Shown here: positions 10,301-18,296 of the stretch, piece by piece
How positions within the stretch are numbered: the first letter of the stretch is position 1
Layout: each line of letters opens with the position of its first letter
Assembly (NCBI RefSeq): GCF_900112065.1
Contig: NZ_FOKE01000009.1
Span: forward strand, 164,672-228,671
Source: Cohnella sp. OV330
GTDB lineage: Bacteria; Bacillota; Bacilli; Paenibacillales; Paenibacillaceae
DNA length: 64,000 bases
Direction of reading: 5' to 3'
Program-made: the position numbers and the translations under genes
The notes under the pieces: model-generated
What the model saw: the letters and a program-made list of their open reading frames with translations, nothing else
Told to the model about the DNA's origin: nothing
Databases searched by the model: none

Positions 10301-11068
10301 GCCAACATCGCCAACGTGTATGGTCAGAACCTGAGCGTTTGGCGCTACACGAACAATGGGTGGGAAAATATCGGCGGCGTTGTCAATACGTCTAACAAAA
10401 CCGTAACGGCGCCATTTGATGGCTTTGGCTATTACACGGTCATGGGATTGCGGTACAGTTTTAGCGATATTATCGGCCACAAGTACGCAAGGCTTGCGTT
10501 AGAGTCGATATTCTCTCACGGCGTCATGAACAATAAGGATGGAAATTCCTTCGGCGTCTACGAAAACATCACGCGAGGCGAATTCGCGCAAATGCTCGTT
10601 AAGATGATGGGGATTCCGCTTCAGTACGATCCGAACAATATGACTTTTGACGACGTACAGCCGTTCGATTATCCGGACCAGCCATACTGGAACTATCGCT
10701 ACGTCGAGACAGCGGTCAAGAAGGGTTATATTAGAGGCAAGTCGCCTCGGCTCTTTATGCCGAACGATAACTTGACTCGCGGCGAAGCGGCCGTCATGAT
10801 TGCAAGAGCTCTCAACCTGGTCAAGAGCAATGCAGATGCGGAGAAGGATCTTGTATCGCTGCAGAAGATCTTCACTGATGCATCGACGACCGACACCTAT
10901 GCGGTTAGCTCGATCCTGGCTGTAAACAAGGCCGGATTCATATCGGGCATTGCCAACACGGTCCCTGGTGGCAAACCGACGTTCCGCTATGAACCTGATT
11001 CCAACTTGTCCCGAGCGGATGCGGCGGTCATCGCGCAGCGCGTCATGAAGAAGCTTAAGAAGCTTTAA
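7301..11068 (+). CDS. Secreted surface protein with three C-terminal SLH domains
   Basis: 1255 residues. TTG start with AAGGAGG ten bases upstream. The signal peptide has a hydrophobic core (WMLTLALVATLLPL) and a likely cut after PANA. The bulk is beta-rich, Thr/Ser/Asn-rich sequence with repeats resembling Ig-like or bacterial adhesin folds (several AGANTITFSG and GLNTLTI type strands); no catalytic motif is evident. Three SLH domains fill about residues 1060-1255. Their binding motifs read TRGE, TRGE and SRAD instead of the classical TRAE. It is probably held to the wall through the CsaB-pyruvylated polymer. It lies upstream of the S-layer gene but is separated from it by a strong terminator. 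Confidence 0.88.
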   Translation: MKLLNTRFIAWMLTLALVATLLPLTPAAPANAASAYFQFDDYSTSELAPSEVNSNVIDIAGTFSGVSSTTINYKIEKLIINGSTTKVAESSIGSTKPIITGSNSFRFTGITIYDGLNRITVTGTNTAGNIVDGTAYVNFTNVPVISDIKLIDGTVLPEGNSLLVTSPTATISLKAPNATEVTINGTQMFGGAGSSYVLSGIALSHGLNTLTIVAKNATKTYELKRNLVYYNGSLTAYGVKIGSQDIGGEPTLNTAITTGANVSGTVVIPYTGTTVPAGNVTVELWRTGDAAATSVSGSTYSLVNTTPGYVIYNFTTTGTFTVPTNGDYYLRIIGPSPTLTDTLPFKMLLSNSPSIAGVKQMYNAVLPTSGTTVTAASTANFSNNAIVSQLPLYLLLDTQNLGANTVDVKVERGTDNVTAQSDIVKNSYFDAAGKPVVIIRSLPAGQLKLTFMIKDSSLATIYSLTRTITYNPAPAIQIANLYTGMTFTNPSDFQNYSIVGSLPNFNLNTAAELASLQVTLNGRTVSLKQSTSNIDVSSGKFTFVPGNSTPTPVSLVAGANTITFSGTASGVPVSTSYTIYLFSNDEPAITSIRPIPYVLPPNNDDPALPKRKFSDPDVKFAITDDNEYTTTEKSLDLLFKVKDFDAIDMLIDGKSVATGGFNSSTPALLELVDPATPVDSIKPFVDMKPNVAPNNQYTLQSGETEYQIRLSEIKLPTSGKITFTVILRKGTVTVSQTITIIRDYSPYLVLSPKLPNEAVINANFLPISIKAEGANQVLIGKVEMTKGEGDIFRYEMPNLKAGKNTIKFTVVTGTQKVNGSFDVTYAADNSVAAQYKANVSASGKVNIFSGELQMSFPKNTFLRQANTSPGQDVKTVDLFNSQQIYFGIADRTDGRTVKKYNAVGETDLAGNALDGTIKDVPVDSYAVDRLTPKTNFAYASKLFWIDAGYFDATASTTSGEYTMVKAMQPYQASNMFYGRVYDASKWLEPSQRGTITLKYDANIANVYGQNLSVWRYTNNGWENIGGVVNTSNKTVTAPFDGFGYYTVMGLRYSFSDIIGHKYARLALESIFSHGVMNNKDGNSFGVYENITRGEFAQMLVKMMGIPLQYDPNNMTFDDVQPFDYPDQPYWNYRYVETAVKKGYIRGKSPRLFMPNDNLTRGEAAVMIARALNLVKSNADAEKDLVSLQKIFTDASTTDTYAVSSILAVNKAGFISGIANTVPGGKPTFRYEPDSNLSRADAAVIAQRVMKKLKKL

Positions 11069-11074
11069 TGTTCC

Positions 11075-11118
11075 GAACGGGAGTCACCGCAGTGGCGGGG
11101 GCTCCCGTTCTCATTTTT
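11075..11118 (+). terminator. Rho-independent terminator
   Basis: Perfect nine-base stem GAACGGGAG (11075-11083) with CTCCCGTTC (11102-11110), followed by TCATTTTT. Confidence 0.85.
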
Positions 11119-11153
11119 CATAGAATTGTGCGCAAGAGGAAAACTTTTGGCAA

Positions 11154-11182
11154 TGACGACGTCGGCAGCGGTAGGCTATACT
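11154..11182 (+). promoter_or_regulatory. Possible distal promoter of the S-layer gene
   Basis: TATACT at 11177-11182 with TGACGA at 11154-11159 (17-base spacer). The -10 is good and the -35 weak. With the promoter at 11401 it would give tandem promoters, which are common for S-layer genes. The gap 11119-11563 otherwise holds no gene I can support. Confidence 0.35.
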
Positions 11183-11400
11183 ATGGAAGTCTTAAGTCAT
11201 ACATAGAAGGTTGAGATTGCAAGACGAGCATGATTGGAAGCCCCTGATTCCGTGTAAAAGTAGTCAGGACAATTCCGGAAAAAATTAGATCAAAAAAATT
11301 GGATTCAAACGCAACTTTTCCTGACGAACCGCGTCTAACATCATGTGACTTTCAAGAGGGACTTAAGTCATATGGCATGCTAGCATTTCCAAGAATTCTC

Positions 11401-11429
11401 TTTACGCTAGGTTTGCTCGCATGTATAAT
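11401..11429 (+). promoter_or_regulatory. Probable main promoter of the S-layer gene
   Basis: TTTACG (11401-11406), 17-base spacer, perfect TATAAT (11424-11429). Transcription would start near 11436, leaving a leader of about 130 bases to the first possible start (11564) or 200 to the second (11636). Long leaders are usual for stable S-layer mRNAs. Confidence 0.55.
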
Positions 11430-11543
11430 GATCAAAGTGGCATTATTACCCTGGCCATTTTCTGCTTGTTTACGAGTTTCTGCGACATGCTTCTACTTCC
11501 ATAGACATGGTGCAGACATCAATTATAGACAACGCTCAACTCC

Positions 11544-11566
11544 GGAGAGGGGGTGACACACCGATG
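11544..11566 (+). promoter_or_regulatory. Upstream Shine-Dalgarno site and alternative in-frame start of the S-layer gene
   Basis: GGAGAGGGGGTGA (11544-11556) lies seven bases before an ATG at 11564 that is in frame with the S-layer protein. It would add 24 polar, basic residues (beginning MRESSYKSS) ahead of the usual signal peptide. The second site, AGGAGGAG at 11617-11624, serves the ATG at 11636. Confidence 0.5.
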
Positions 11567-11635
11567 AGAGAATCGAGCTACAAATCTTCTACACAAACAT
11601 TACAGAGTCCTTTCCGAGGAGGAGAAAAAAAGGTT

Positions 11636-14320
11636 ATGAAGAAAAGTTTGTCTCTTCTCATAGCTCTGGCTATGGTATTCGGCATGTTTGCCTCTATGGC
11701 ATCTGCCGCTACAGCTGAGCTGACTACAGCTCAAAAGTATCAATTGTTCGTTGATCAAGGCGTTCTGAAGGGTGACCCTAGCGGCAACCCGCGCCTGGAC
11801 GCTACGCTGACTCGCGCTGAATTCGCGACGATCGTTGCAAGCGTTGGCGGTCTGAAGCTGGTCAACTCCACGTCTTCTTTCTCTGACGTGAAGGCTAAAG
11901 ACTGGTACTTCACGGCTATCCAATCCGCTTCCGACGCTGGTCTGGTTAATGGTATCGGCGCTGGCAAGTTTGGTCCTAAGCTGAACGTTACCGTTGAGCA
12001 AGTTGCCAAGGTTGCTGTTATCCTCGCTGGCATCAAGCCGGTTGACGGCGCTGTTGTTGCAGGTTCGTCCGCATGGGCTGGCCCGTACATCCAAGCTGCG
12101 ATCAACGCTGGTCTGGCTGTTCCTTCGAACTATAAGGCTAACGCTACGCGCGCTCAAACGATCGACCTTGCTTATGCTGTATACCAACTCAAGGCCCTTC
12201 CGGTTCTGAGCGACGTAACGGCTACGGTTAACTCTGATGACACAATCACGGTTTCCGGTAAGGTTGTCGGCACGGCTGACAGCGTTAAAGTTGCCCTGGG
12301 CACGGCTACTGCAGTTGCTGCTACGTTGAAGGATGACAAGACCTTCACATACACGACTGCTAAGCAAGTTGCTGGCACTTACAAGCTGACTGTTGTTGCT
12401 TACGACGGCACGAAGGCTTCCGTTTCTGTTGAGAAGGAAGTTACGATCGGTGGCTTCGTTGTTGAATCCGCTACGGCTGTCAACAGCAAGCAATTGGTTG
12501 TTAAGTTTAACAAGGCTGTTCAAGAAGGTGCATCTGTTGGCGGCGTAACATACGGCGTTAACAATACGAGCACTGCTGCTCAAACCAGCTATGTAATCTT
12601 CGGTGGCCAAGAACCGGCTTCGGCAACGGTTAGCGCCGACAAGATGACGGTTACTTACAACTTCGCTAACTGGTTCACGCAAAATGCATACAACCAGCTG
12701 TCGATTACTGGTATCAAGTCGGCTTCCGGTCAAGCGCTGACGGCTTATAAGTCCGCGATCCTGACGAACGATACGACTGCTCCTACGATCACTGGTGTTA
12801 GCTATACTGGCAATGTCGCTACGCTGACGCTGAGCGAGCCGGTTGAAGTTGCTGGTCTTGGCACGATCTCCATTAATGGTTCCGCTAAGACAATCGTTGC
12901 ACCTGCTTCCATCCCTTCTTCCGGCCTTTATGTATCTTATGGCACGGACAGTGAAGGTAAAGTAACCACCGTCAAGGTTGGCGGTCTGGATGTTGCAACG
13001 AACTATGCATTCAACCTTGTTGGTGGTCATGACGTTAACAATCTCTACTTCGATTACAGCACTACGTTGAATGTTCCTAGCGACACGACTTCCCCGACGG
13101 TTACTTCGCTGACGGTTAACGGCGGCATTATCACTGCTAAATTCAGCGAAGCACTGAGCACTGCAGGTAGTGTTTACAACAACTCCGCTGTAGCATCCAA
13201 GGTTGACGGCGTACTGAGCAGCGACAAGCTGAGCGCTACGTACGACACCACTGCAGCTGGTGTTAGTGCACAATGGCTCAACGGCAACACGTTCCTGAAT
13301 ACGACGGCTGTACTGAAGGGTTACCAAGACCTCCTGGGCAACACGGGTTCCAGCTTCTCGCAAGCTGTAACGCTGTCCAAGGATACTACCAACCCGACGG
13401 TTGTTAGTGCAATGTATGACGGCACCTATGTTGTTATTAAGTTCAGCGAGCCGGTAGCTGTATCTGCTGGAACTGTAACTTACAAGTATACGAACACGAA
13501 CTCCGTTGTTGGTGCTGCTCAATCTTGGAGTGGATTCACTTCCGGTTATGACATCGATAACAACCCGGATGTAGTGGCTGATGGTGAAAATCTCTACATT
13601 AAGAAACAAGTAGGCGCACTTGACGCTGGTACGTACAACATTTCCAGCATCCCATCTGGGACCGTTAAGGACCTTGCTGATCGTTCCAATGATGCAGGCA
13701 GCGCAAGCTTCACTGTTGCAGCCGGTTCTGCAACGGGTAGCATTGATCTGGTTTCCGTAGCAACCGAAGGAAACAGCAAGCTTCTCTTCACCTTTGATGA
13801 GGCGCTGGCAACTTCTGCACTTGACGTGTCCAAGTACACAGTCAATGGCGTAGCTCTTCCGACTGGTGCTAAGCTTTACTTCCAGGGTTCGCAATCCGTA
13901 GTTGCTGCTGAAATCCCGGCTGGAACTTTCACTGCTTCCGGATCCCGCGAATTCAAGGTTAACAACATTGTCGGCACGACGGGTAACACGTTGTCCAGCA
14001 ATGTAAGCTACGTCCTCAACGTGAAGGAAAACGTTGCTCCTATCGCTACTACGGTTACTGTCATTAACGATCAAACGTTGAGAGTTGCTTTCAGCGAGAC
14101 GGTTAACGATGATGCTACAGTGACGGGTGTTAGTGTTTACCTGAACGGCAGCACGTCTGCTGTAACGGGTCTGGGCTATGCTGCGAACGGTGGTTACCTG
14201 TATATCACCGGTTCGACAGGAACATTCTCCAACACGGCTGCTATCTCTGTTAAGTTTGCAAGCTCCGACATTGTCGATGTATCTGGCAACGCGGCTGCAG
14301 ACGTAACGATCAACAAGTAA
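11636..14320 (+). CDS. S-layer protein, SLH-anchored (probable main S-layer protein)
   Basis: 894 residues from the ATG at 11636 (AGGAGGAG upstream); a start at 11564 would add 24. Signal peptide MKKSLSLLIALAMVF... ends at ASA. Three SLH domains follow directly (about residues 25-190), with motifs TRAE, TVEQ and TRAQ. The remainder is a chain of Ig-like repeats of the SbsA/Big type, many opening with DTT(A/S/N)PT. Alanine and valine codons are mostly GCT and GTT, unlike the GCG/GTC of most neighbours, as in very highly expressed genes. A long leader, tandem promoter signals and a UUCG terminator also fit a dominant surface protein. Calling it the main S-layer protein is inference from these features. 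Confidence 0.9.
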   Translation: MKKSLSLLIALAMVFGMFASMASAATAELTTAQKYQLFVDQGVLKGDPSGNPRLDATLTRAEFATIVASVGGLKLVNSTSSFSDVKAKDWYFTAIQSASDAGLVNGIGAGKFGPKLNVTVEQVAKVAVILAGIKPVDGAVVAGSSAWAGPYIQAAINAGLAVPSNYKANATRAQTIDLAYAVYQLKALPVLSDVTATVNSDDTITVSGKVVGTADSVKVALGTATAVAATLKDDKTFTYTTAKQVAGTYKLTVVAYDGTKASVSVEKEVTIGGFVVESATAVNSKQLVVKFNKAVQEGASVGGVTYGVNNTSTAAQTSYVIFGGQEPASATVSADKMTVTYNFANWFTQNAYNQLSITGIKSASGQALTAYKSAILTNDTTAPTITGVSYTGNVATLTLSEPVEVAGLGTISINGSAKTIVAPASIPSSGLYVSYGTDSEGKVTTVKVGGLDVATNYAFNLVGGHDVNNLYFDYSTTLNVPSDTTSPTVTSLTVNGGIITAKFSEALSTAGSVYNNSAVASKVDGVLSSDKLSATYDTTAAGVSAQWLNGNTFLNTTAVLKGYQDLLGNTGSSFSQAVTLSKDTTNPTVVSAMYDGTYVVIKFSEPVAVSAGTVTYKYTNTNSVVGAAQSWSGFTSGYDIDNNPDVVADGENLYIKKQVGALDAGTYNISSIPSGTVKDLADRSNDAGSASFTVAAGSATGSIDLVSVATEGNSKLLFTFDEALATSALDVSKYTVNGVALPTGAKLYFQGSQSVVAAEIPAGTFTASGSREFKVNNIVGTTGNTLSSNVSYVLNVKENVAPIATTVTVINDQTLRVAFSETVNDDATVTGVSVYLNGSTSAVTGLGYAANGGYLYITGSTGTFSNTAAISVKFASSDIVDVSGNAAADVTINK

Positions 14321-14333
14321 TATCTCTCTACCA

Positions 14334-14368
14334 AAAGAGCAAGCCTTCGGGCTTGCTCTTTTTTTTTG
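14334..14368 (+). terminator. Strong terminator after the S-layer gene
   Basis: AAGAGCAAGCC, TTCG tetraloop, GGCTTGCTCTT, then nine T. A very stable textbook terminator. Confidence 0.95.
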
Positions 14369-14381
14369 TCATCACAACTTT

Positions 14382-14454
14382 TTGACTAGATCCGTCGTCT
14401 ATAGTAATAGGTTAAGATAGGGTTCATGTAATATTCATGTACGAGCGCTATAAT
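14382..14454 (+). promoter_or_regulatory. Promoter region of the 14486 gene
   Basis: Two overlapping candidates. TTGACT (14382-14387) is followed after 17 bases by TAATAG (14405-14410). A perfect TATAAT stands at 14449-14454 but lacks a clear -35. Either would leave a short leader. Confidence 0.45.
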
Positions 14455-14485
14455 AAATGCAACTGAGTTTAGGGAGGATCGCCGG

Positions 14486-16627
14486 ATGAACGGATCTAGC
14501 AAAAAGTTTAAAGTGCTGGTTGGAATCACCGCAATTATGCTGGCTGCGGCGCCCGTATCCGCATTTGCAGCGAACACTACAAATGCCGCTGCGACTAAGA
14601 TAACGGCTGTATCGCAAATTGTTAAACCGATTTATTTGAGCAGCACGAGTTATATCAATCTGGTCGATGTGGGATTGTCGCCAGTAGATGGTGGACAAAT
14701 TGCAGCATTTACATTAAGCATTTATAACGGAAGTTCGTCTGCGCTCGACCTATCGAATTATTGGTTCAGATTGTCCAATTTGTCAGGGAGCAGTTATTCC
14801 ATAAAAACGTCAGCCGCGGATGCGAAACTTACTAAAGTTGCTCCAAATTCAAAGACGATGATTACTTTGTATGCAACGGTTGGCGAATCAGCGAAATTAT
14901 CTGATTTGATCTTCAAAGTCGTCAAATTTAACTTCAATGTGGCTGGATACGAACAAGGCGTCGGGAGATTCACCTTTCCTAAAAACTTTAGTAACATCGT
15001 AGCGGCTGGCTCATATAAGTCCTTGTATTTTGCGACGACTACGCTGAATTCAAAAGTTACTTCTTCAACGATCGCAGCTTCCGGAGATGATCAACTCATC
15101 ACCGTCAATTATGTATACAATAATATCGGCAAAAAAGCTGTTACGCTAAGCAAGTATAAATACTACCTCGCAACGGCTAGCGGGATTATGTATGAGGCGA
15201 CGCCTTCGGTTACGGAAGATTTGACTATACAGCCCTTGACCCGAAAAGAATTTAGCATTACGGCTACTGTTCCCTCCACCTTGGCGAAGACGGGATGGAA
15301 GTTGATTATCTTAAAGGACAACGGAGGAGAGACGGCTGTAACGCTACCGGTTGGTACTTATAATCTTTACTTTAGCAATGGCACTCCAACCTCTACGGTT
15401 ACCGATAGCTTTACTTATACAAATACCGAAGGTACTTACCAGTACAAATTGACGTCGCTGCTAAGAGAGCCATGGAATAGCCAAGATGTGCTCTCGGCAA
15501 GAATTAGAATTACAAATAAGTCGACGACGGCTGTTTCAATTCCTGCAGTCTCGGGCTATTTCTACTTGGATGATAAGACCAAGCTGGAATTTAAAACAAT
15601 CACCGTCAATAATCAATTTGGATTGAATGCTGGCAGTTATGTGGATTTGGATGTGTATGCGAAACTACCCTCAAATTTCAATTTTGCAAAAGCCAAACTT
15701 GTTCTAAACAACAAAGTTGACGATAAGACGACAACTAAACTTGGCGAGCTGACGGGAACTTCGTATCTGGCACAAATTCCGAACTTTGCCGTTGATAAAG
15801 TCATGAACGTTGACCGTGAAGGCAATAAGATGACGGCAACACTGAACAACGTCAATGTTTATAATACGACGACTACGAAGATTTTCTCCGTCCAAATGAC
15901 ATTGACTAGCGAAGAAAAACGTACGATTGACCCAGTACGCTTGGTTGGATTGTTTAAGAGTGACAACGGGGACATATTCCCTGCAACCGCGACGATGGCC
16001 GAAGGTCAAGTGAATGCTTCGAACAAAGCGCTGCTTACGTTCACGGCATCGGTGCCTCAGAACTACGACACTAACAATCTTAAGTTGATCGTAGGCGAAG
16101 GCGTATCCGATACGAAGTATACGGACTCGAAGACTGCGGCCGATGGTTTCATTAATGCAGTCAGCTATAGCTTGCCGCAAGAACAGCGCTTATATAGCAC
16201 GTTTAAGGATATTAACCTTCTGCCATACAAATTTACGATCAACAAGTTCTTCCCGACCTTGCTCGGCGATGACATCCAACTCACGCTGGACTACAACCTG
16301 GATAAAGATACTTTCTACAACTTGTACCCGACCGATCGCAAGCTTGTACTCGAAGTAGACGGCATTAATCTATCCGACGGCAAGGTCACGAATTATCTCT
16401 CGCAAGAGTTGACGATCGAGGGAGATGGTACGACTCCGACGCTCAAGGCAGGCACGAACCAAGAGCTGATTATCAAAAAGGCCAATCCAAATACGGGATA
16501 CGATGGAACACTAAAGTATAGACTTCGGTTGTACGAGGTCGTTCAAGGCGCCAAAAAAATCGTCGCAGACCGGGCGATCGACTACTGGTTCATTACAAAC
16601 GATTGGACTGGTGATACGAATAACTAA
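14486..16627 (+). CDS. Secreted protein of unknown function next to the S-layer gene
   Basis: 713 residues, not recognised. AGGGAGG stands eight bases before the ATG. A clear signal peptide (core VLVGITAIMLAAAPVSAFA) is followed by beta-rich sequence with several repeats of about 130-150 residues that share patterns such as TSSTIAASGDD, LREPWNSQDVLSARIRITN and VYNTTTTKIFSVQMTLTS. No SLH, LPXTG or transmembrane anchor is visible. It has its own promoter and terminator between the S-layer gene and the glycan locus. A structural partner of the S-layer is possible, but nothing in the sequence proves this. Confidence 0.75.
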   Translation: MNGSSKKFKVLVGITAIMLAAAPVSAFAANTTNAAATKITAVSQIVKPIYLSSTSYINLVDVGLSPVDGGQIAAFTLSIYNGSSSALDLSNYWFRLSNLSGSSYSIKTSAADAKLTKVAPNSKTMITLYATVGESAKLSDLIFKVVKFNFNVAGYEQGVGRFTFPKNFSNIVAAGSYKSLYFATTTLNSKVTSSTIAASGDDQLITVNYVYNNIGKKAVTLSKYKYYLATASGIMYEATPSVTEDLTIQPLTRKEFSITATVPSTLAKTGWKLIILKDNGGETAVTLPVGTYNLYFSNGTPTSTVTDSFTYTNTEGTYQYKLTSLLREPWNSQDVLSARIRITNKSTTAVSIPAVSGYFYLDDKTKLEFKTITVNNQFGLNAGSYVDLDVYAKLPSNFNFAKAKLVLNNKVDDKTTTKLGELTGTSYLAQIPNFAVDKVMNVDREGNKMTATLNNVNVYNTTTTKIFSVQMTLTSEEKRTIDPVRLVGLFKSDNGDIFPATATMAEGQVNASNKALLTFTASVPQNYDTNNLKLIVGEGVSDTKYTDSKTAADGFINAVSYSLPQEQRLYSTFKDINLLPYKFTINKFFPTLLGDDIQLTLDYNLDKDTFYNLYPTDRKLVLEVDGINLSDGKVTNYLSQELTIEGDGTTPTLKAGTNQELIIKKANPNTGYDGTLKYRLRLYEVVQGAKKIVADRAIDYWFITNDWTGDTNN

Positions 16628-16645
16628 TAACTGGTTACAAACGAG

Positions 16646-16682
16646 AAACTGTCGGTATTTATACAATACCGGCAGTTTTTTA
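16646..16682 (+). terminator. Rho-independent terminator
   Basis: AAACTGTCGGTATT with AATACCGGCAGTTTT around the loop TATAC (one mismatch), followed by six T. Confidence 0.85.
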
Positions 16683-16769
16683 TTCACATAACTGGAAGAA
16701 AAATTCCACCCGCGTGTCGGAAAATGTGATAAAATAGAGATATCTATACCTGAATGTTGGTGAACGATT

Positions 16770-18281
16770 TTGGAGATTAATCGGGCTGCAAACACCAAGT
16801 CTTTAGCGCAAATGCAGTTTAAGGCGGTAGGCAACGCATCCAAGCAGCGGATTAAACTCGATAAGGTCAGAAGAATTATGCAGGTGCTATTCTTCTTTTG
16901 CGAATATAGCATCTACATCTTGACCTTTTACTTGCTAATGTACCTGAAGGTATTACCGGATTACGCTCTGGTCGATTCTTTGAATCCGATCAAATGGGCA
17001 GATGATGTCAATGTATTCGACAAATATCTGCTTTTTCTTGGCATGATGTTGCTGATACATGGGTTTATGCGTTCCCAAGGTTTTTTATTTTCAGGTAAGC
17101 GCGAACGTGGATTAACCGAAGATTTATTGTTCTCAGCCAAGGCGACATGTTACGCTTTTTTAATGTCCATTGGCATTACGTTTTTATTAAAGACGACTTT
17201 TATCTATTCACGCGTGACGCTCGTTACTTTTGCTGTGCTGATGCTAGTCGAAGGCGTCCTGCTTCGTGCTGCGTATAAATACGCAAGCCACAGGCTGAAC
17301 GAGAGAGGTTTGCTGCAGGATCGGGTCCTTATCGTCGGGGCCGGTAAAGTAGGCAATGAGCTGCAGATCACGCTGGAAGCAGAAAAAAGGAGAAAATATA
17401 AGATAGTCGGTTACTTGGATGATTTTAAGGTCGGAACCGAGGTCATTGGCAAAACGACAGAGCTGGAATCGGTGCTACAGAATCAACATATCGATGTCGT
17501 GTATATAACGATCCCATCAGAGAGAAGGGTCATCGAGTCCATTCTCCATACGATCTACAAGTACAATGTGGATATCCGGATCATACCGGAGATGTTTGAC
17601 CGCATGTCTACCGTCTTTGCCTTTCATACGGATTCCAATCAACCTTACATGGAGATTGTGAAGACTCCGTTAAGAGGAATAAATGTGTTGTTGAAGCGGT
17701 TGTTCGACATCCTCATTAGCTCGCTGCTCTTAATCCTGATATCCCCCCTATTCTTCGGACTAGGATTATGGACAAAATTAGATTCAAAGGGGCCTGTCTT
17801 CTTCAAGCAAGTGAGGGTGGGCAAGAACGGCGTGCCCTTTTCGATGATCAAATTCCGTTCAATGCGAGTGGATGCGGAGCGTCTGAGAGAAGATTTGGAC
17901 AAGGATAATGCTGTTAGTGGGGGCCCTGCATTTAAGCTTAAAGCCGATCCTCGCGTAACGCGTTCAGGCCGTTGGCTTCGAAAGTACTCGCTGGATGAGC
18001 TGCCCCAGTTATGGAACGTACTACGCGGAGATATGAGTCTCATTGGTCCAAGGCCGCCTTTGCCAGACGAGGTGGCGCAATACACCAATTATCATTGGCG
18101 CAGAATGGACGTATTGCCCGGAATGACGGGTTTGTGGCAAGTAAGCGGTAGGAGCGATCTAAACTTCGAAGCCTGGATCGATCTGGACATTCAATATATC
18201 GAGCGATGGAGCTTTGCGCTTGAGATGAAGATATTGCTAAAAACGATTCCTGTGGTGATCAAAGGCACAGGCGCGTATTGA
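16770..18281 (+). CDS. Polyprenyl-phosphate sugar-1-phosphate transferase (WbaP/WsfP-type glycan initiator)
   Basis: 503 residues. Starts glycan synthesis by moving hexose-1-phosphate, probably galactose or glucose, from a UDP-sugar to undecaprenyl phosphate. The N-terminal half has four or five membrane segments. Next come a Rossmann-like domain (VLIVGAGKVGNEL, about residues 190-290) and a further membrane helix. The C-terminal bacterial sugar transferase domain carries KQVRVGKNGVPFSMIKFRSM, KYSLDELPQLWNVLRGDMS, LIGPRPPLP and LPGMTGLWQVSGRSD. The TTG start has only a weak ribosome site. It opens the glycan locus just after the S-layer genes; WsfP and WsaP hold this role in S-layer glycosylation clusters. 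The sugar cannot be read from sequence. Confidence 0.9.
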   Translation: MEINRAANTKSLAQMQFKAVGNASKQRIKLDKVRRIMQVLFFFCEYSIYILTFYLLMYLKVLPDYALVDSLNPIKWADDVNVFDKYLLFLGMMLLIHGFMRSQGFLFSGKRERGLTEDLLFSAKATCYAFLMSIGITFLLKTTFIYSRVTLVTFAVLMLVEGVLLRAAYKYASHRLNERGLLQDRVLIVGAGKVGNELQITLEAEKRRKYKIVGYLDDFKVGTEVIGKTTELESVLQNQHIDVVYITIPSERRVIESILHTIYKYNVDIRIIPEMFDRMSTVFAFHTDSNQPYMEIVKTPLRGINVLLKRLFDILISSLLLILISPLFFGLGLWTKLDSKGPVFFKQVRVGKNGVPFSMIKFRSMRVDAERLREDLDKDNAVSGGPAFKLKADPRVTRSGRWLRKYSLDELPQLWNVLRGDMSLIGPRPPLPDEVAQYTNYHWRRMDVLPGMTGLWQVSGRSDLNFEAWIDLDIQYIERWSFALEMKILLKTIPVVIKGTGAY

Positions 18282-18296
18282 TGAGGAGTGGCAGCG

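Noticed and set aside
11299..11556. Small plus-strand frame of 85 codons before the S-layer gene
   Set aside because: No ribosome site and it runs through the predicted promoter at 11401-11429; better explained as leader and promoter DNA.
11600..14074. Long minus-strand open frame of 824 codons
   Set aside because: Exactly antisense to the S-layer gene. It results from that gene's codon bias, has no ribosome site and encodes no recognisable domain.
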